Shown: positions 22,695-33,838, counted from the first letter of the stretch. The stretch: 64,000 nt of DNA from Chrysogorgia sp. JL179-B06 (GCA_035772405.1 JAYKKM010000508.1:45001-109000); one strand, 5' to 3'. Notes: generated from the letters alone by a model not told the origin. Program-made: numbers and translations.

Positions 22695-22862
22695 ATGCAA
22701 ATGTATACTGGTGTAAAACGTATTGTAAGCGGGAAAAGAAGAAAAAGGAAAAATGTTACCCCTATGATACGAACACGTAATAGGAGACAAAAAGGAGGAT
22801 TTCTACCCGCTTTAGCTTTAGCCTCTATAGCGCTTTCACTATTGGGATCAATATTTAAATAA
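22695..22862 (+). CDS. Small basic peptide with QKGG motif and hydrophobic tail
   Basis: Intact 55-codon frame. The first 36 residues are very basic (KRRKRKN, RNRRQKGG) and the last 19 are hydrophobic (LPALALASIALSL). Basic DNA-binding peptides of this kind, with a GG site that an adenain-type protease could cut, occur in adenoviruses (pX/pVI type) and Polintons. It follows the ATPase by 240 bp. Two other peptides with the same design lie at 27400 and 40952. Role as core or membrane-active minor protein is inference. Confidence 0.55.
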   Translation: MQMYTGVKRIVSGKRRKRKNVTPMIRTRNRRQKGGFLPALALASIALSLLGSIFK

Positions 22863-23030
22863 ATAAAAACTAACAGACCTTTAAATTGTTTTATAAATAT
22901 TTTAATTAAAATTTTAATTAAAAGAACAACAACTTTGATTATTTGGTTTCTGTATTTCTATTTTATTTTTACATTTTTTATTATAGATTTCCTAGTATAA
23001 CTATTTTACGTCCTAATTTAATATCATTAA

Positions 23031-23489
23031 TTAATTTATTTTTATTTTTACTTTTAAATAACGAATATTGAGCTGTTTTTTGGTTTTTTTTACATTTTTC
23101 CATTTATTATATAAATAATAAAGACTCCAATTTCCACATACAACTGTTGCTCGGGATTGAAGTGGAATGTTTTGATCATAAACAAATGTCAAATTATTTC
23201 TTTCAGCATAAGTCATCCAATACGTTCGTTTATAAAAACTAACTTTTTGTGCAAAACTATCAAAAAATTCATGTGCTTGTTTTTATCAAATAGCGACCCA
23301 ATGCTGTCCCTTATCTTTTGACTCGTCTGTATTCCAAATCCAGCATGAAGGAAATTTTTTTCTTTCGGGAGATACATCTGCTGGATAAGCACCCAAAAAA
23401 TATTTGTTTCAAAAAGCATATATATTTGCTATTTTAATAATATCATCGGTATATAAAAATTTATTTAAAAAACATAAAACAGGAATCAT
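23031..23489 (-). pseudogene. Polinton adenain-like cysteine protease, frameshifted
   Basis: Catalytic features are seen in order on the minus strand: a GQHWVAIY segment (histidine), a DSF segment (aspartate), a glutamine in PLQSRATVV and VCGNWSLYYLYNKW (the cysteine). They are spread over two or three frames. Length of about 150 codons matches Polinton proteases, which process capsid proteins. The gene begins 9 bp after the stop of the 23499-23681 frame. Frameshifts near 23400 and 23290 inactivate it. Confidence 0.8.
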
Positions 23490-23498
23490 TTTCTTCTT

Positions 23499-23681
23499 TT
23501 ATCTATTGGTTAAAAAATAATCGAACTCCGGTTTTAAAGCATTAGCAAGTGTCGATCTAAAACTAGGTGATTGTGGTTGATGAGTAATCGGTAAAGATGA
23601 GTGATCGGGTTCATCATCGCGTCCCTCTTCATATTGTTGTCGAAGTTTTTGATTTCTTATATAAGTAACAGGCATTTTCAT
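23499..23681 (-). CDS. Unrecognised small viral protein
   Basis: Intact 60-codon frame (MKMPVTYIRNQKLRQQ start, proline/serine-rich middle, FDYFLTNR end). It sits between the split gene at 23691 and the protease, all on the minus strand with spacings of about 10 bp, as in a compact viral gene cluster. No domain recognised. Confidence 0.45.
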   Translation of the reverse strand: MKMPVTYIRNQKLRQQYEEGRDDEPDHSSLPITHQPQSPSFRSTLANALKPEFDYFLTNR

Positions 23682-23690
23682 TTTTTTTAA

Positions 23691-25319
23691 TTATTTTAAA
23701 ACTTTAGAATGTTGTTTAGCTGTCAAATTATAATTTTGAATTTTCGATACATTGTGTGTTAAATCATCCATCATATCGTCGTAATTAACTTCATAGTTAT
23801 TTAATCTTATTATATTCCCTGTTGTTTTAACATTTTTTTCTTTAAGAATTCTTTAATATATCCCTCACTTAGCACGCTAGGAAATTAATACCGCAAATTG
23901 GGCCACGAAAATGTCTCCAGTTCCCAGTAGTTGTTTTGACCGGATGTTTGCGCGGTCATGAATAATGCTTGATCTGGAAAATGTTTACAAACTTTTGGGT
24001 GTTCATTCGGAAGACTGAGTCAAAGTCTTGTTTCGCCCTGATCATATCTAAAATCTCCTAACTCTTAGCTTTCGTTTACTATATTGAGGGTGCTGTTTCA
24101 CATTATAATTTATGCGTTGTCTATGCATTTCGATGCCTATATTTGACGACACAGACAACATCGCGGTACTTATAAGTTGGTCTAAACAGACGTATATATA
24201 TTTTGTTCACTTGATTTACTGAAAAAGCGAAACCATAGAACCACAGAAGATGTGTTGTTCTTTCCTTCGAGCGCTTGCGAAGAACGTTTGGTAATGTATC
24301 TCTTGGTGAACATTTGTAACAAAATTTGTCAAATTTGCCGCGCGGGTGAAAGGTCGAAGAAGAGAGACGCTAGCCTGCTTCGTAGGTAACTCTGTGTCTT
24401 TCTAGCAATGTGCGCATTATTTTGGGTGAAATTCTACATGGCGTTTAGCGGCATCAGTACTCATAGAGTTGCCTACAGAGGAGGCAAGTGGTTGATGTTC
24501 TTTTTGTAGCCTGTGTCTCTTGGTGTTGGATAATGAGGCATCACGTTTCACCCGCGACGCAAATTTGGCAAATTTTGATACAAATTTTCACCAAGAGATG
24601 CATTACCAAACGTTCTTCGCAAGCGCTCAAATGAAAGAACAACACAACTTCTGTGGTTCAACGGTTTTGCTTTCTTCAGTAAATCAATTAAAGACTATAT
24701 ATTTAACTCCGCTTTGGACCAACATATTTAACCACTTCACTGTTGTCTGGCGTCATATGCTGCTTGGAAATGCGAGAACGCGTGATAAATTAAAGCATGA
24801 AACAACGCGATCAATATACGAGACGAAAGCTAACAGATAGCAGACTTTGGATATTAGCGGGAGGTGGCAAAATTTAGATTCAGTCTTCCGAAAGGACAGC
24901 CAAAACATTGTAAACAATTTCCCGACAAGGCATGGATATGTCAGACCGAGCAATTTCAGGCAAAAAGGGAACTGGGGCTGGTGGCCCAATTTTCAACAAT
25001 AATTTCCTGCCGTGTAGACTGCCATATGTATTTTCCACCTCTTTCGCTTCCTGTGGTTGTTCTTGTTGTTCATTAGCAGATGCTTCAGCTTTTTTTTTGC
25101 TTTTTTTTTTTTTTAAAAGCCACTATATTTCTTCAGTTTGATTATTATTCTCATTATTTAATTCTTGCTCCATTTTATCTTTACTTTCTAAAAATTGATA
25201 TTCTTCTTTATTTTTAATTCTATGTAAAAAATTTTATTAACATGTTCTTTTTTTATTAATTCTAAGATTTCATTTAATTTATTAGGATCAACTAATTGTA
25301 CTTTATTAATTCCACTCAT
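23691..25319 (-). pseudogene. Viral gene split by a foldback element (pieces 25009-25319 and 23691-23878)
   Basis: The 5' piece starts at 25319 (MSGINKVQLVDPNKLNE), is lysine/glutamate-rich with NEQQEQPQEAKEVE near its end and has a poly-A/T frameshift region near 25100. The 3' piece (23691-23878) reads out through a DDMMDDL and LTAKQHSKVLK end. A 1.13-kb inverted-repeat element at 23879-25008 lies between. The composition suggests a coiled or charged protein. Function unknown. Confidence 0.55.
23879..25008. mobile_element. Foldback-type element, ~480-bp inverted arms
   Basis: AGGAAATTAATACCGC...TTGGGCC on the left faces AGGAAATTATTGTTG...TTGGGCC on the complement of the right end. Internal anchors such as CGTTTGGTAATG and CATTACCAAACG confirm pairing through 24350/24546. 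The arms are about 480 bp and the loop about 170 bp. No transposase frame. The target duplication is unclear. It disrupts a viral gene, so it inserted after the virus. Confidence 0.75.
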
Positions 25320-25401
25320 TTTTTCTTCGTTTCTTTTATAATCAATTTGTAGGATTTTTCAAACAGATGAATCAAACGAAGGATTTCACTTAATATAACT
25401 T

Positions 25402-25843
25402 TTAAATCTGTTTTTTTTCCATTTTATTTCGTACTACTAATATTTTATTATCTAAAATATTTTTTGATAAATCTTGAAGTTTTCTAATCAAATCATCATT
25501 AATTAATTTTTGTTTTGTAGCCATATTTGCTTTAATATACTTTTTTAAACATGGTAAGAAATCTCTTTTCTTTTTATTTTCTTTTTCTTTTTTAATTTTA
25601 TTTAAAAGCAACAACGAATTTAAAATTTTGGTTGTTGTTCCTCATTATCATCTTCAGAAGAAGTAAATAATTATCACTATCACTATCATTATCTTCTTAT
25701 TCTTCTTCTTCTTCTTCTTCTTCTTCTTCTTCTGCTTCTTCTTCTTCTTCGACGTCTTTTTCTTTTTCTTTTTCACCTTTTTTTTTTAATTCTTCTTTTT
25801 CTTCTTCTTCCACAACATATTTTCTTTTATTATTTTTTTCCAT
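25402..25843 (-). pseudogene. Acidic then basic low-complexity viral protein
   Basis: Starts at 25843 with a lysine/glutamate-rich stretch coded by GAA/AAG repeats (25680-25800), has a frame break, and ends with the intact 70-codon frame 25402-25614 (DFLPCLKKYIKAN, DLIRKLQDLSKNILDN). Possible coiled coil. No family recognised. Confidence 0.4.
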
Positions 25844-25849
25844 TTTTAT

Positions 25850-26110
25850 CCAAAGTATGATATTATAGGATATATAAATATATGTTCACGCTTTAAAGGA
25901 ATTTGATTAATTATTAATTTTTTTATTTTCTTTTATGATGTATAGTTTTTTTGATTATTTTTTAATTAATTAATTAATTTAATTAATTATTTTTTTTGTA
26001 TTTTCATTTGGTCTTTCATTTTTTTTTAATAATTCCCTAAGGTAATTGTTGTTCTTTACTTTTTTACTAAATGTCATGTAATAATCTTGCAGGTGTTTTT
26101 AAACCTATTT
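25850..26110. other. AT-rich spacer within the viral island
   Basis: Very AT-rich (TTAATTAATTAATTAATTTA and T-runs), no reading frame. It may be an intergenic regulatory stretch between the capsid gene and the next gene. Confidence 0.35.
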
Positions 26111-26114
26111 TTAT

Positions 26115-27398
26115 TTAATTTCGAAACTCTCCTATATAAAGTAATACTCCAGCAGTAGTGTTTTGTGAAAAATTAAAATCAATGTTTACATTTCCTGAGG
26201 GTAGTGAAGATAATACACTGAAATGAGAATATTTATTGCTTGTTAAATCAAATCCAAGCATTGCATATCCATTTTTAAAATAATTAAATGTAAACGGCAT
26301 ATGTTTATATTTTCGATTCAAAACATTGCGTAGATTTGAATAAGATTCTTCGGCAGATGTAATTTTCATACTGTGTTATTATTTAGCGAAACACAAACAT
26401 CAGAGTAGTTGGGCCATACAAAGTTAAAAATATTATTCGTATATGCACCATTCCAATTAGCGAGAGGTATAAAAACTATAAATAATCTTGTAGGACATGA
26501 TCCGTTGAAAGCATCGACAACTTTATGATTCGTTCAACCTGGTAATATATTTTCGCTAATACAACTATAATTACTAGTATAATATTTACCTTCCATGTGT
26601 CTATCAACAAATGATGTATTTAATGCGATACGTAGTTGATCGTTGGCTTTAAAAAACAGTTATTTTAATCTTTAAATCATCTAAATATAGTTCTGTATCG
26701 TCTAAACTTAAAGCAGCATTATCTACACCAGATAATAAAAAAGATTTTAACACTCTTGTTAAACGTAATTCTATTTTAAATGCTGAAGGAATAATGATTT
26801 CGCCACCACCATCGCTAAATAATGAGGTATCAATTGTATCAATTATTGTTTTGACTTGATTTTCAGTACTTAAGCATACCCACCAACATTAACAACATCC
26901 ACACCATCGTCAAAGCCAACTATACTATCCATTTCCCCAGCTGTATCAAGATGAGAAAAATTAATATCTTTACTTGCATCGTATTTCGGGTTTTTTTCAC
27001 GCGTTAATATTTAATATATGAAGCAATATGAGACATATTTCCCGACGTAGTAACTAAAGTACCGTTCATTTTTAATTATTTTGTTTTCCACATTGTTCGA
27101 AGAGGTAACGCTACAATTGATTTCCCACCAGCACCAGCATTGCCAGCAATAGCGCCAGTTGTTTTATGTACTCCATTTTAGCAAAAATTTGGGCATCGCT
27201 TGTTTTTAAGACACCGACTGCGTTTCCAAGTCTTGTAAACGATACCACTATTGCAGTCGGGTATTTAGGTGTTGGTACAATCTCACATTCAGCAAATTAA
27301 ATAAATATATTATTGTAGGGTTTAGAAATAAATAATTGTAAAGGTGCTGAAAATAATACATCGTGTTGTTCAACCTCTTCCACTGCTTTTGAATTCAT
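26115..27398 (-). pseudogene. Polinton capsid protein, F54H12.2-like group, broken
   Basis: Recognisable blocks on the minus strand: NGTLVTTSG (about 27060), HLDTAGEMD (about 26970), WNGAYTNNIFNF (about 26450) and the final frame 26115-26369 with NGYAMLGFDLTSN and AGVLLYIGEFRN. The order NGT-LxT, DTAGxMD, NGAYxxNPFNF, GYxLFAFDLTP, YAEF is that of the widespread Polinton-derived F54H12.2-like proteins, a jelly-roll capsid component. Whether it is the major or the minor capsid protein is not settled by what I can see. At least four frame breaks. Confidence 0.75.
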
Positions 27399-27399
27399 T

Positions 27400-27554
27400 T
27401 TTTTAACGTTAATCTTTAATATTTTTCCGACTGTATCCAACACCTGGGGTAAAAACATTCCTAATGCCATTCCTGCACCACCTTTTTGTATTTTTTTCTT
27501 TTACCGTATAATCTAGACTTTCTTTTTTTTTATTATAATATTTCTTCGCTTCAT
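27400..27554 (-). pseudogene. Basic peptide with QKGG motif (second copy of design)
   Basis: Starts at about 27554 (MKRRNIIIKKKK), has internal stops, then KIQKGGAGMALGMFLPQVLD. The same basic-KGG-hydrophobic layout is seen at 22695 and 40952. It immediately precedes the capsid gene on the same strand. Confidence 0.4.
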
Positions 27555-27679
27555 TTTTTTTTTTTAAATAACCTTATAAGACAATTTTTTTTAAGAAAGA
27601 TAATATGTTTATTTTACTTTTAACTTAATTTATAGTTTACCGTTTTTTCCTTTTTTAAAACAAAAAAACAACAATTAAT

Positions 27680-27941
27680 TGATATTTTGTAAAATTGAAC
27701 GTAATACATCTGGATAAATTTTTCTTTTTTTTGCTCCTTTATTTCTTACAATTTTTTTTTTGATAATCAGGGTTTAAAGTATGAGGTTGTCCAATATTAG
27801 AATTTAATAAAATATCATCTTGAGTAGGGTTTTTTGGTTTTTTTCACGTTTTACATAAAAATAGTTAGAAGAATAATTTTTTCCTTTACATTTTCCAGTA
27901 AGTATATTAAAATATTCAGCAGATGTTAAATTGTTATTCAT
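27680..27941 (-). pseudogene. Unrecognised viral protein, frameshifted
   Basis: Begins MNNNLTSAEYFNILTGKC at 27941, overlapping the stop of the upstream gene (TAATG). A poly-A/T stretch near 27840 breaks the frame, and the lysine-rich end lies in another frame. No family recognised. Confidence 0.4.
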
Positions 27942-28470
27942 TATTTTTCTTCAAATAATTTTATATTAATTATTATATTTTCAGCAGTCAAAATGACGTC
28001 GTCGTCACTACCATATGAAAGATGAAATTGAATGTATTCTTGAGCTTCTGCGGTGTTTCTTTTAAGCAAAACATTAGGAAATATTTCTCTTTCCATTTTT
28101 AAGTTGTGTAATATTTGTTTATTCTCATCTATATCATATTTAAATAAAATTATTTTTTCAAACAATAACATTTGTTGGCCATCAAATTGTTTATCTTTTA
28201 ATTTTGTTTTTTTAACATTACTACACTACCATCGTTTATGTTATGAGTTATTGGATTTTGATTTATTACTCATGGATCGATTGTAAAATTTATTTTTTTG
28301 AAGTAAGAAATATGAAAATATTTATCAATTCCTGTGTGCTCAACACTGTCTAAATTCCAAAAAATTTGTTTTTCATTTTTACTTTCAGCATATGTGTTAA
28401 AGGGATAACTAAAATAATATTCTTCAACATGTAGAACGTTCCTTACTGTTTTAAGATGAATTTTAAGCAT
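27941..28470 (-). pseudogene. Unrecognised viral protein, two frame pieces
   Basis: First piece 28270-28470 (MLKIHLKTVRNVLHVEEYY), second piece 27941-28171 (ILFKYDIDENKQILHNLKM, ENIIINIKLFEEK). An internal stop and a frameshift lie between 28170 and 28280. The alternating hydrophobic pattern would fit a beta-rich structural protein, but no homolog is recognised. A truncated reading frame continues upstream to about 28543. Confidence 0.4.
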
Positions 28471-29423
28471 AATTAATTAAACAATCCAACGAAACAGTTC
28501 CAGAATCAAAAGGAATCAAATTATCTGCACTGTCTTTAATAGTGTTAGGGTTAGCCTGGGTCCAGTCCTTTCTGCGGGACTAATGTAAGAGCCACACATT
28601 AAGCGTTAATTTTCATTCAAAAGCTACGGATTATGGAAACGGTTTTTGATTAATGTTGTACATATATGTTTTTCTGATTTTATTAAATACTAATTTTGTA
28701 TAGTGGAGGGTCACGTGATCAATTATCAACACAAATATGGTTGGATTAATACGATATTATAAACACGTCTTGCAGGAGAGGAAAATCGCGTTCTTATACA
28801 TCGCTTTGGCGTTAATGTTTTAGAAATGACCGCCTATAACAACAATCAAACTTCGAATGTTGACATTATTTTATCAATCCCTACGAAATATTGCATGAAA
28901 CTGAAATTTTGACGAATATTTTACGAATTACTTACATTAATGCTATTAAACTAATTTAAATGACACATTCGAAGTTTGATTACTATAGTTGGTAACATAT
29001 TCTACCTATACATCGTAAAATGTGCGCTATTTTGTAAAGAGAACCTCTCCTGCAAAGCTTCCAAAGTTCGAGTGTTTACCTTCGCTTGAATACAGCAAAA
29101 GTTTATAAAAGGCGCCATATTTTTCGGCGAAACAGAAATACATTTGCCCAGCGGTTTTCCGCATAACCTGCCAAATTCGAAGTCTTCTGCTCTTCGCTCG
29201 CTGTTAACGAATTGTTTACGAGAGAGTCCGAATTTTGAACTGTCCTTCCTAATTACCATTACAAGCTCGTGCTCTGCCGAGATAATTTTGAACTGTCTGC
29301 CTTCATTATTACCATCTGCTGTGCCGTCGCTAGTGCCGTCCCTTGATGGGGGGGGGGGGGGGGGTGCAAGGTGTAATTTTGCCGAGTTATTAGGAGATTC
29401 GACAAATTGCACAATAATATTTG

Positions 29424-29635
<212 letters not shown>

Positions 29636-29743
29636 TCGCTCACTGCTTGCAGTTGAGCGCTCTGGCATGGTTCTTGATGTCCCACATTTTGTGTGCATCA
29701 AGGGTGACTGTAAATAGCTGTCATCTTCATCCTGCTCATCAGC

Positions 29744-29789
29744 ACTACACTGATGAGGCCCAAAAGGCCGAAACGGTACCGTCTGTAGT
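29744..29789 (+). ncRNA. Type I hammerhead ribozyme, copy 1
   Basis: Stem I strand ACTACA, core CTGATGA, stem II GGCC-CAAAA-GGCC, GAAA, minimal stem III CGG-TA-CCG, cleavage triplet GTC (cut after 29783), and stem I strand TGTAGT. ACTACA and TGTAGT pair perfectly. Every conserved core base is present. The very short stem III suggests it cleaves best as a dimer. Confidence 0.92.
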
Positions 29790-29972
29790 TAGATACGCTC
29801 TATGACCTTTAGGTCATATTGAGCGCTCTACAGGATGAACCATTGTCGCTTACGCATTGTGCGCACGCTCACTGCTTGCAGTTGAGCGCTCTGGCATGGT
29901 TCTTGATGTCCTACATTTTGTGTGCATCAAGGGTGACTGTAAATAGCAGTCATCTTCATCCTGCTCATCAGC

Positions 29973-30018
29973 ACTACACTGATGAGGCCCAAAAGGCCGA
30001 AACGGTACCGTCTGTAGT
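29973..30018 (+). ncRNA. Type I hammerhead ribozyme, copy 2
   Basis: Identical to copy 1 in core and stems, 229 bp downstream, cleavage expected after 30012. Transcript cut at both sites would release a 229-nt monomer with ends fit for circularisation. Confidence 0.92.
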
Positions 30019-30178
<160 letters not shown>

Positions 30179-30429
30179 TAGTATAGACTCATTTGCCGAC
30201 TCGATGAAGAATGGGGGGTGTCACACCGTCACCCCCCCCCCCCCCCCTAGTGACGGCCCTGATGATTTTGGACCGATTATCCTTCCTAATTCCTAACTAC
30301 TTCACACGAGCTAAAGAAAATCACTGTTGGTCAAAGTTATGCTAATAGGTACTCTGTTGCTGAACAATGATTTATGATTTTGCTTCCTTTCAATTAGATT
30401 TGCTGTCTTATTAATTTGTCAAGTAACTA

Positions 30430-30875
30430 CAGTCGAACCCTATTAAGCGCGGCATCTTTTAAGCGGCCACCCCCTATTAAGCGACCAGGTATCAAAGTCC
30501 CGAAACTATTGTCAGTATATTGTAAATGAAACCCCTATTAAGTGGCCACCTCTATAGCAAGCAACCACGGCCACTTTTTGGCCGTCCCGATGAGTTCTAC
30601 TTTTGTTTTTACCCCTATTAAACGACCACCCAAAATTTAATATATGCACTTTTAATAGTAAGAAGACCCTAATAATAGCAGTTATTTTTGTTGTAATAAT
30701 AAGAAACTGAATATGTATTGTGTATTTGTGTGTAACAGTTGTCACAATCCTTCAAACGTGTCCGTATTCAAATAAAGTGATGTTTCCACAATCCTTCATG
30801 CTAATTTTGACAAATTCCTATTAAGCGGCCACTTGCCAGTTCCCCGAGGGTGGCAGCTTAATAGGGGTTCACCTA
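30430..30875. mobile_element. Tigger/pogo-like MITE, second family
   Basis: Left end CAGTCGAACCCTATTAAGCG, right end on complement TAGGTGAACCCCTATTAAGC, with TA at both borders. The interior is full of CCCCTATTAAGCGGCCACC words, the same design as the MITE at 776-1259 but a different sequence. Confidence 0.75.
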
Positions 30876-30881
30876 TACCAT

Positions 30882-31318
30882 GAATAATGACATTAAATGT
30901 TGATAAAGAATTTAGAACTTGCAGGAAGCAGATCAGTCAATCAACCCAGTTCAACAAGTAAAATATTCTTGCATTCATAGTCTGACAGTAAAATTATTGA
31001 GGGCCTAGTGGGATAATTTGAAGGATGTCATTATTTAGTAGAAATACATGTTCTCATTACTCAAACCCATTCCATATTTTGTAATACCCAGCTGTGCACG
31101 TACAGTACATCTTGCCAGAAATGAACACTATGTATACTGTACAAACATTTTAATAGTAAGACATCACACAAATGTAAAAATTCACTTTATTTTGTTTTGT
31201 TACCTCAACATACACTATATAATTATATACACACATTAGTACAGGTGTTTTCTTCAATTGCTGGGAGTCTAAACCAAATTAATATACATGTACATTGTTG
31301 TGTCCAATTAGGATTCGT
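30882..31318. other. Intergenic DNA
   Basis: No gene or repeat recognised. Downstream region of the small minus-strand gene at 31.3-32.0 kb. Confidence 0.35.
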
Positions 31319-31320
31319 TC

Positions 31321-32020
31321 TTTATGTGCTACGACAATGTCTGGAGATGCACTGGATCATCTTTGTCAATTTAAAATAATATAATTGTACCTGAAAACCA
31401 AAAAATAAGGTTGAAAAAACAAAAAAGTCTACATGTACACTTCAAGTATTAAAAATGTAGAGCAATAACAAGAATGTCAAAGTAAAAATGGTCAAATATT
31501 AAATGCCTTTGTGTAGCTTATAAAAGATAAACTGTGTAAATGGTGTACGCAGTATTATAATAGGTGCTAGGTTATATGGCTTTGAACTCGAAAACAACAA
31601 TGTCAATAAGACTTAAAGACTGCTGTAGTATTTAATAAATACTAACTGTCCTGTATAAATCAGATTTGATTATGCACTGTACATGTACATACATATAAAG
31701 CTATACAATTTAGATGCAGTTTTATGAATAAACGTTTGAAATGGTGCGTGGGGACAGACGGTACAAGCCGTTTGTCTTCACTGGTGTGGTTATTATTTTT
31801 GTATTCAAACAATATGAAAATAACAAATGCAAATAAGTATCAACTTAACAAAGACAAATATTAACAGCAACCAGATAATTGCTTACCTTAAAGAATTGAC
31901 GACTTCCTTCAAATAATTCGCCGTGTTCCACTTTACTGTAGAATAAGCACGAAGTCAACAAACCATATAAATAACCTCTGAGTAATTATATAAAACATCT
32001 TCGTTCTTCCTCGACTCCAT
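31321..32020 (-). CDS. Small spliced host gene of unknown function
   Basis: The last exon (31321-31390) follows a strong acceptor (TTTTTTGGTTTTCAG) and encodes VQLYYFKLTKMIQCISRH and a short tail with stop. The previous exon ends at 31888 with AAG|GTAAGC and, in the matching phase, reads FYSKVEHGELFEGSRQFFK. The intron is about 497 bp. Further upstream, an ATG with good context (CAAAATGG) at 32020 opens MESRKNEDVLYNYSE but in another frame, so an unseen short intron or a frameshift lies near 31975. A CpG-rich stretch (GACGACGCGGCCGCGC) at 32050 may be the promoter. Confidence 0.45.
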
Positions 32021-32214
32021 TTTGTAATCAAACAATATGTCGGTAAAACGACGACGCGGCCGCGCTCTCGAAGCAAATAATTACTGGCTCGAGGAAAAGT
32101 TTGACCCAGGCATTAACTCACCTGAGTTGTGAACTTGAGGAAATATACACGACAAAAGAATAAAAATAATAATATATTTTGGGGGGGTTTAGAAATGAAA
32201 AAAACAAGAAAAGA

Positions 32215-32960
32215 AAAGTTCTTTAAATAATTTATAGAAAAAGCTGCAAGATTACTTAAAGGAGAAACATTAACAAAAGAACAATTATCAAACTATACAC
32301 TTCATAATTTTAATAGAAAAAATATAGACGTTTAAAAATACATGTTACAGATATTAATGTACAATGGGAAATTGATTTAGCTGAAATAAAGATTTAGCAC
32401 GTTATAATAATCAATTTCGTTATTGGTTAGTGTGTATTGATGTGTTTTCTCGTTATTGTTGGGTAAAATTATTAAAAAAGAAATCAAGTAATAATGTTAA
32501 AAACAAGTTTGAATCTATTTTATTCGAAGAAGGACAAACACCTCGTAAAATTCAGTGTGATGAAGGAACAGAATTTCAAGATATTCGAAAAAGTTTGAGT
32601 AAAAAACATAATTTACAGTTTTTCACCACTATAATCGCGAGATAAAAGCATCACATGTTGAACGTGTTATTGGTACGTTAAAAACTATGGTTCGTAGAGT
32701 TTTAACAATGACTGATAATTTTGATTATTATACTTATTTACCTGTGATTATCGAACGTTATAATAATTCTCCACATAAATCTTTGGCTGGTTCAACACCG
32801 TTTGAAATTTATAAAGGAACAAAGCAATTAAAAAAAAAAATATAACATATTACGTGATGAATTGCATTACCCCATTAAAGTTGAACACGTTTTTATAAGC
32901 AACCCCGTCATATCAATTAAGAGATTTAAAAGGTAAACAAAATTGAAGGAATTTTTTATC
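32215..32960 (+). pseudogene. Polinton retroviral-type integrase, broken
   Basis: Catalytic DDE features in order: aspartate in WEIDLAEI (about 32370), RYWLVCIDVFSRYCWVK, aspartate in KIQCDEGTEFQDI (about 32558) and glutamate in SHVERVIGTLKT (about 32655), then ERYNNSPHKSL near 32760. Only 32430-32645 is open; the rest lies in shifted frames with stops. The N-terminal zinc-binding part is not evident. The integrase inserts the element into host DNA. Its motifs are those of Polinton c-integrases rather than of a Gypsy element. Confidence 0.85.
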
Positions 32961-32985
32961 GTGAAGAATTACAATTATTAAAAAA

Positions 32986-33765
32986 ATGAGTTTATATATC
33001 GCAAGTAATACAATATCAAAAAATGGAATTTCTAATTGAACAAATAAATTTACAATGCATCTTGTTCAACCTATTGATGGTCTAACTAAAGATGCATATA
33101 TTGATGTACAAAAAATTTGTTACCCGCTGACAACAAAAAATGTTGATGAAAAAATATGTTATTTCACTTTTAGATACGATTTTCAGAAATCATGAATTTA
33201 ATAATAAAATTGGTGTTAAAAAGTACATGGAGCAGATTATTCTTACGAGTGTGAAATATAATATTCCTACATGAATTTATGCTTTAAAGCGTTTGTTTGA
33301 TTATATGAATAATATTTTAAAAGAATATGATGTTGATTTGAGTTTAGAAAAGAATGGAAAAGTATATTTAAATGTTAATTTTGGAATAGAATATTGGCTT
33401 ATACAATATAATAGTAAAAAAAGCTCATGATGGAGGTGAAAAAATTGAAAAAAATAATTTTGAATTAAATATGAGTGATACTTTATCGTTTATGCTGGGT
33501 TTTACAAATTCAATAATAAAATTAAATAATGAAAAAGAAAATTTTATTGAAAAAGAAGCCGATTATTTACCCGATGTATCCGATGGTTTAAATAAAATGT
33601 TTATATATTGTGACGAATTAGAAGCAACATTAGTTGGTGATTCATATTCTGAATTGTTAACAACAGTTCCTATTCAGTAGTCGAGTCAACGAAAAGGAAA
33701 TGGTGAATTATTTTGTGTTACACCTTCAAAAATAGTAAAAAGAGTGTTATTAACGAATTAAATAT
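32986..33765 (+). pseudogene. Polinton structural protein (VGD...VPI type), broken
   Basis: Starts at the ATG at 32986, about 25 bp after the integrase region. The early part contains FTMHLVQPIDG and IDVQKICYPLT; the open 3' frame (33471-33680) has SFMLGFTNS, PDVSDGLNKMFIYCDELEA and LVGDSYSELLTTVPI. Proteins with this layout, membrane-like N-terminus absent and a final VGDT-x-PLLR-x-VPI box, recur in Polintons and are probably minor capsid/penton components; the exact role is inference. Stops at about 33050, 33195, 33275 and 33680. Confidence 0.65.
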
Positions 33766-33767
33766 TA

Positions 33768-33838
33768 CAAACCCTAACCCTAACCCTAACCCTAACACTA
33801 ACCCTAACCCTAACCCTAACCCTAACCCTAACCCTAAG
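33768..33838. repeat. Interstitial telomeric array (CCCTAA)n
   Basis: About eleven copies of CCCTAA with one variant (CACTAA). It sits exactly between the ends of two convergent viral genes and truncates the minus-strand one. TTAGGG is the metazoan telomere repeat. Confidence 0.95.

Larger units (their letters stand above)
29637..30018 (+). mobile_element. Retrozyme-like tandem dimer (229-bp unit, 1.7 copies) with two hammerheads
   Basis: The unit beginning CGCTCACTGCTTGCAGTTGA repeats exactly 229 bp later, and each copy carries a complete hammerhead. No coding frame. Small non-coding tandem units with type I hammerheads are the hallmark of metazoan retrozymes, thought to spread as circular RNA using reverse transcriptase of other elements. 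Here (TA)n flanks both sides. Confidence 0.85.

Noticed and set aside
24520..24840. 106-codon frame inside the foldback element
   Set aside because: It lies in the inverted arms and reads the complement of the other arm. No transposase features.
29725..29750. Antisense hammerhead (CTGATGAGCAGG on the minus strand)
   Set aside because: No GAAA box or stem II follows at the required distance.
33768..33838. True chromosome end or assembly end
   Set aside because: Viral sequence continues on both sides, so the array is interstitial.
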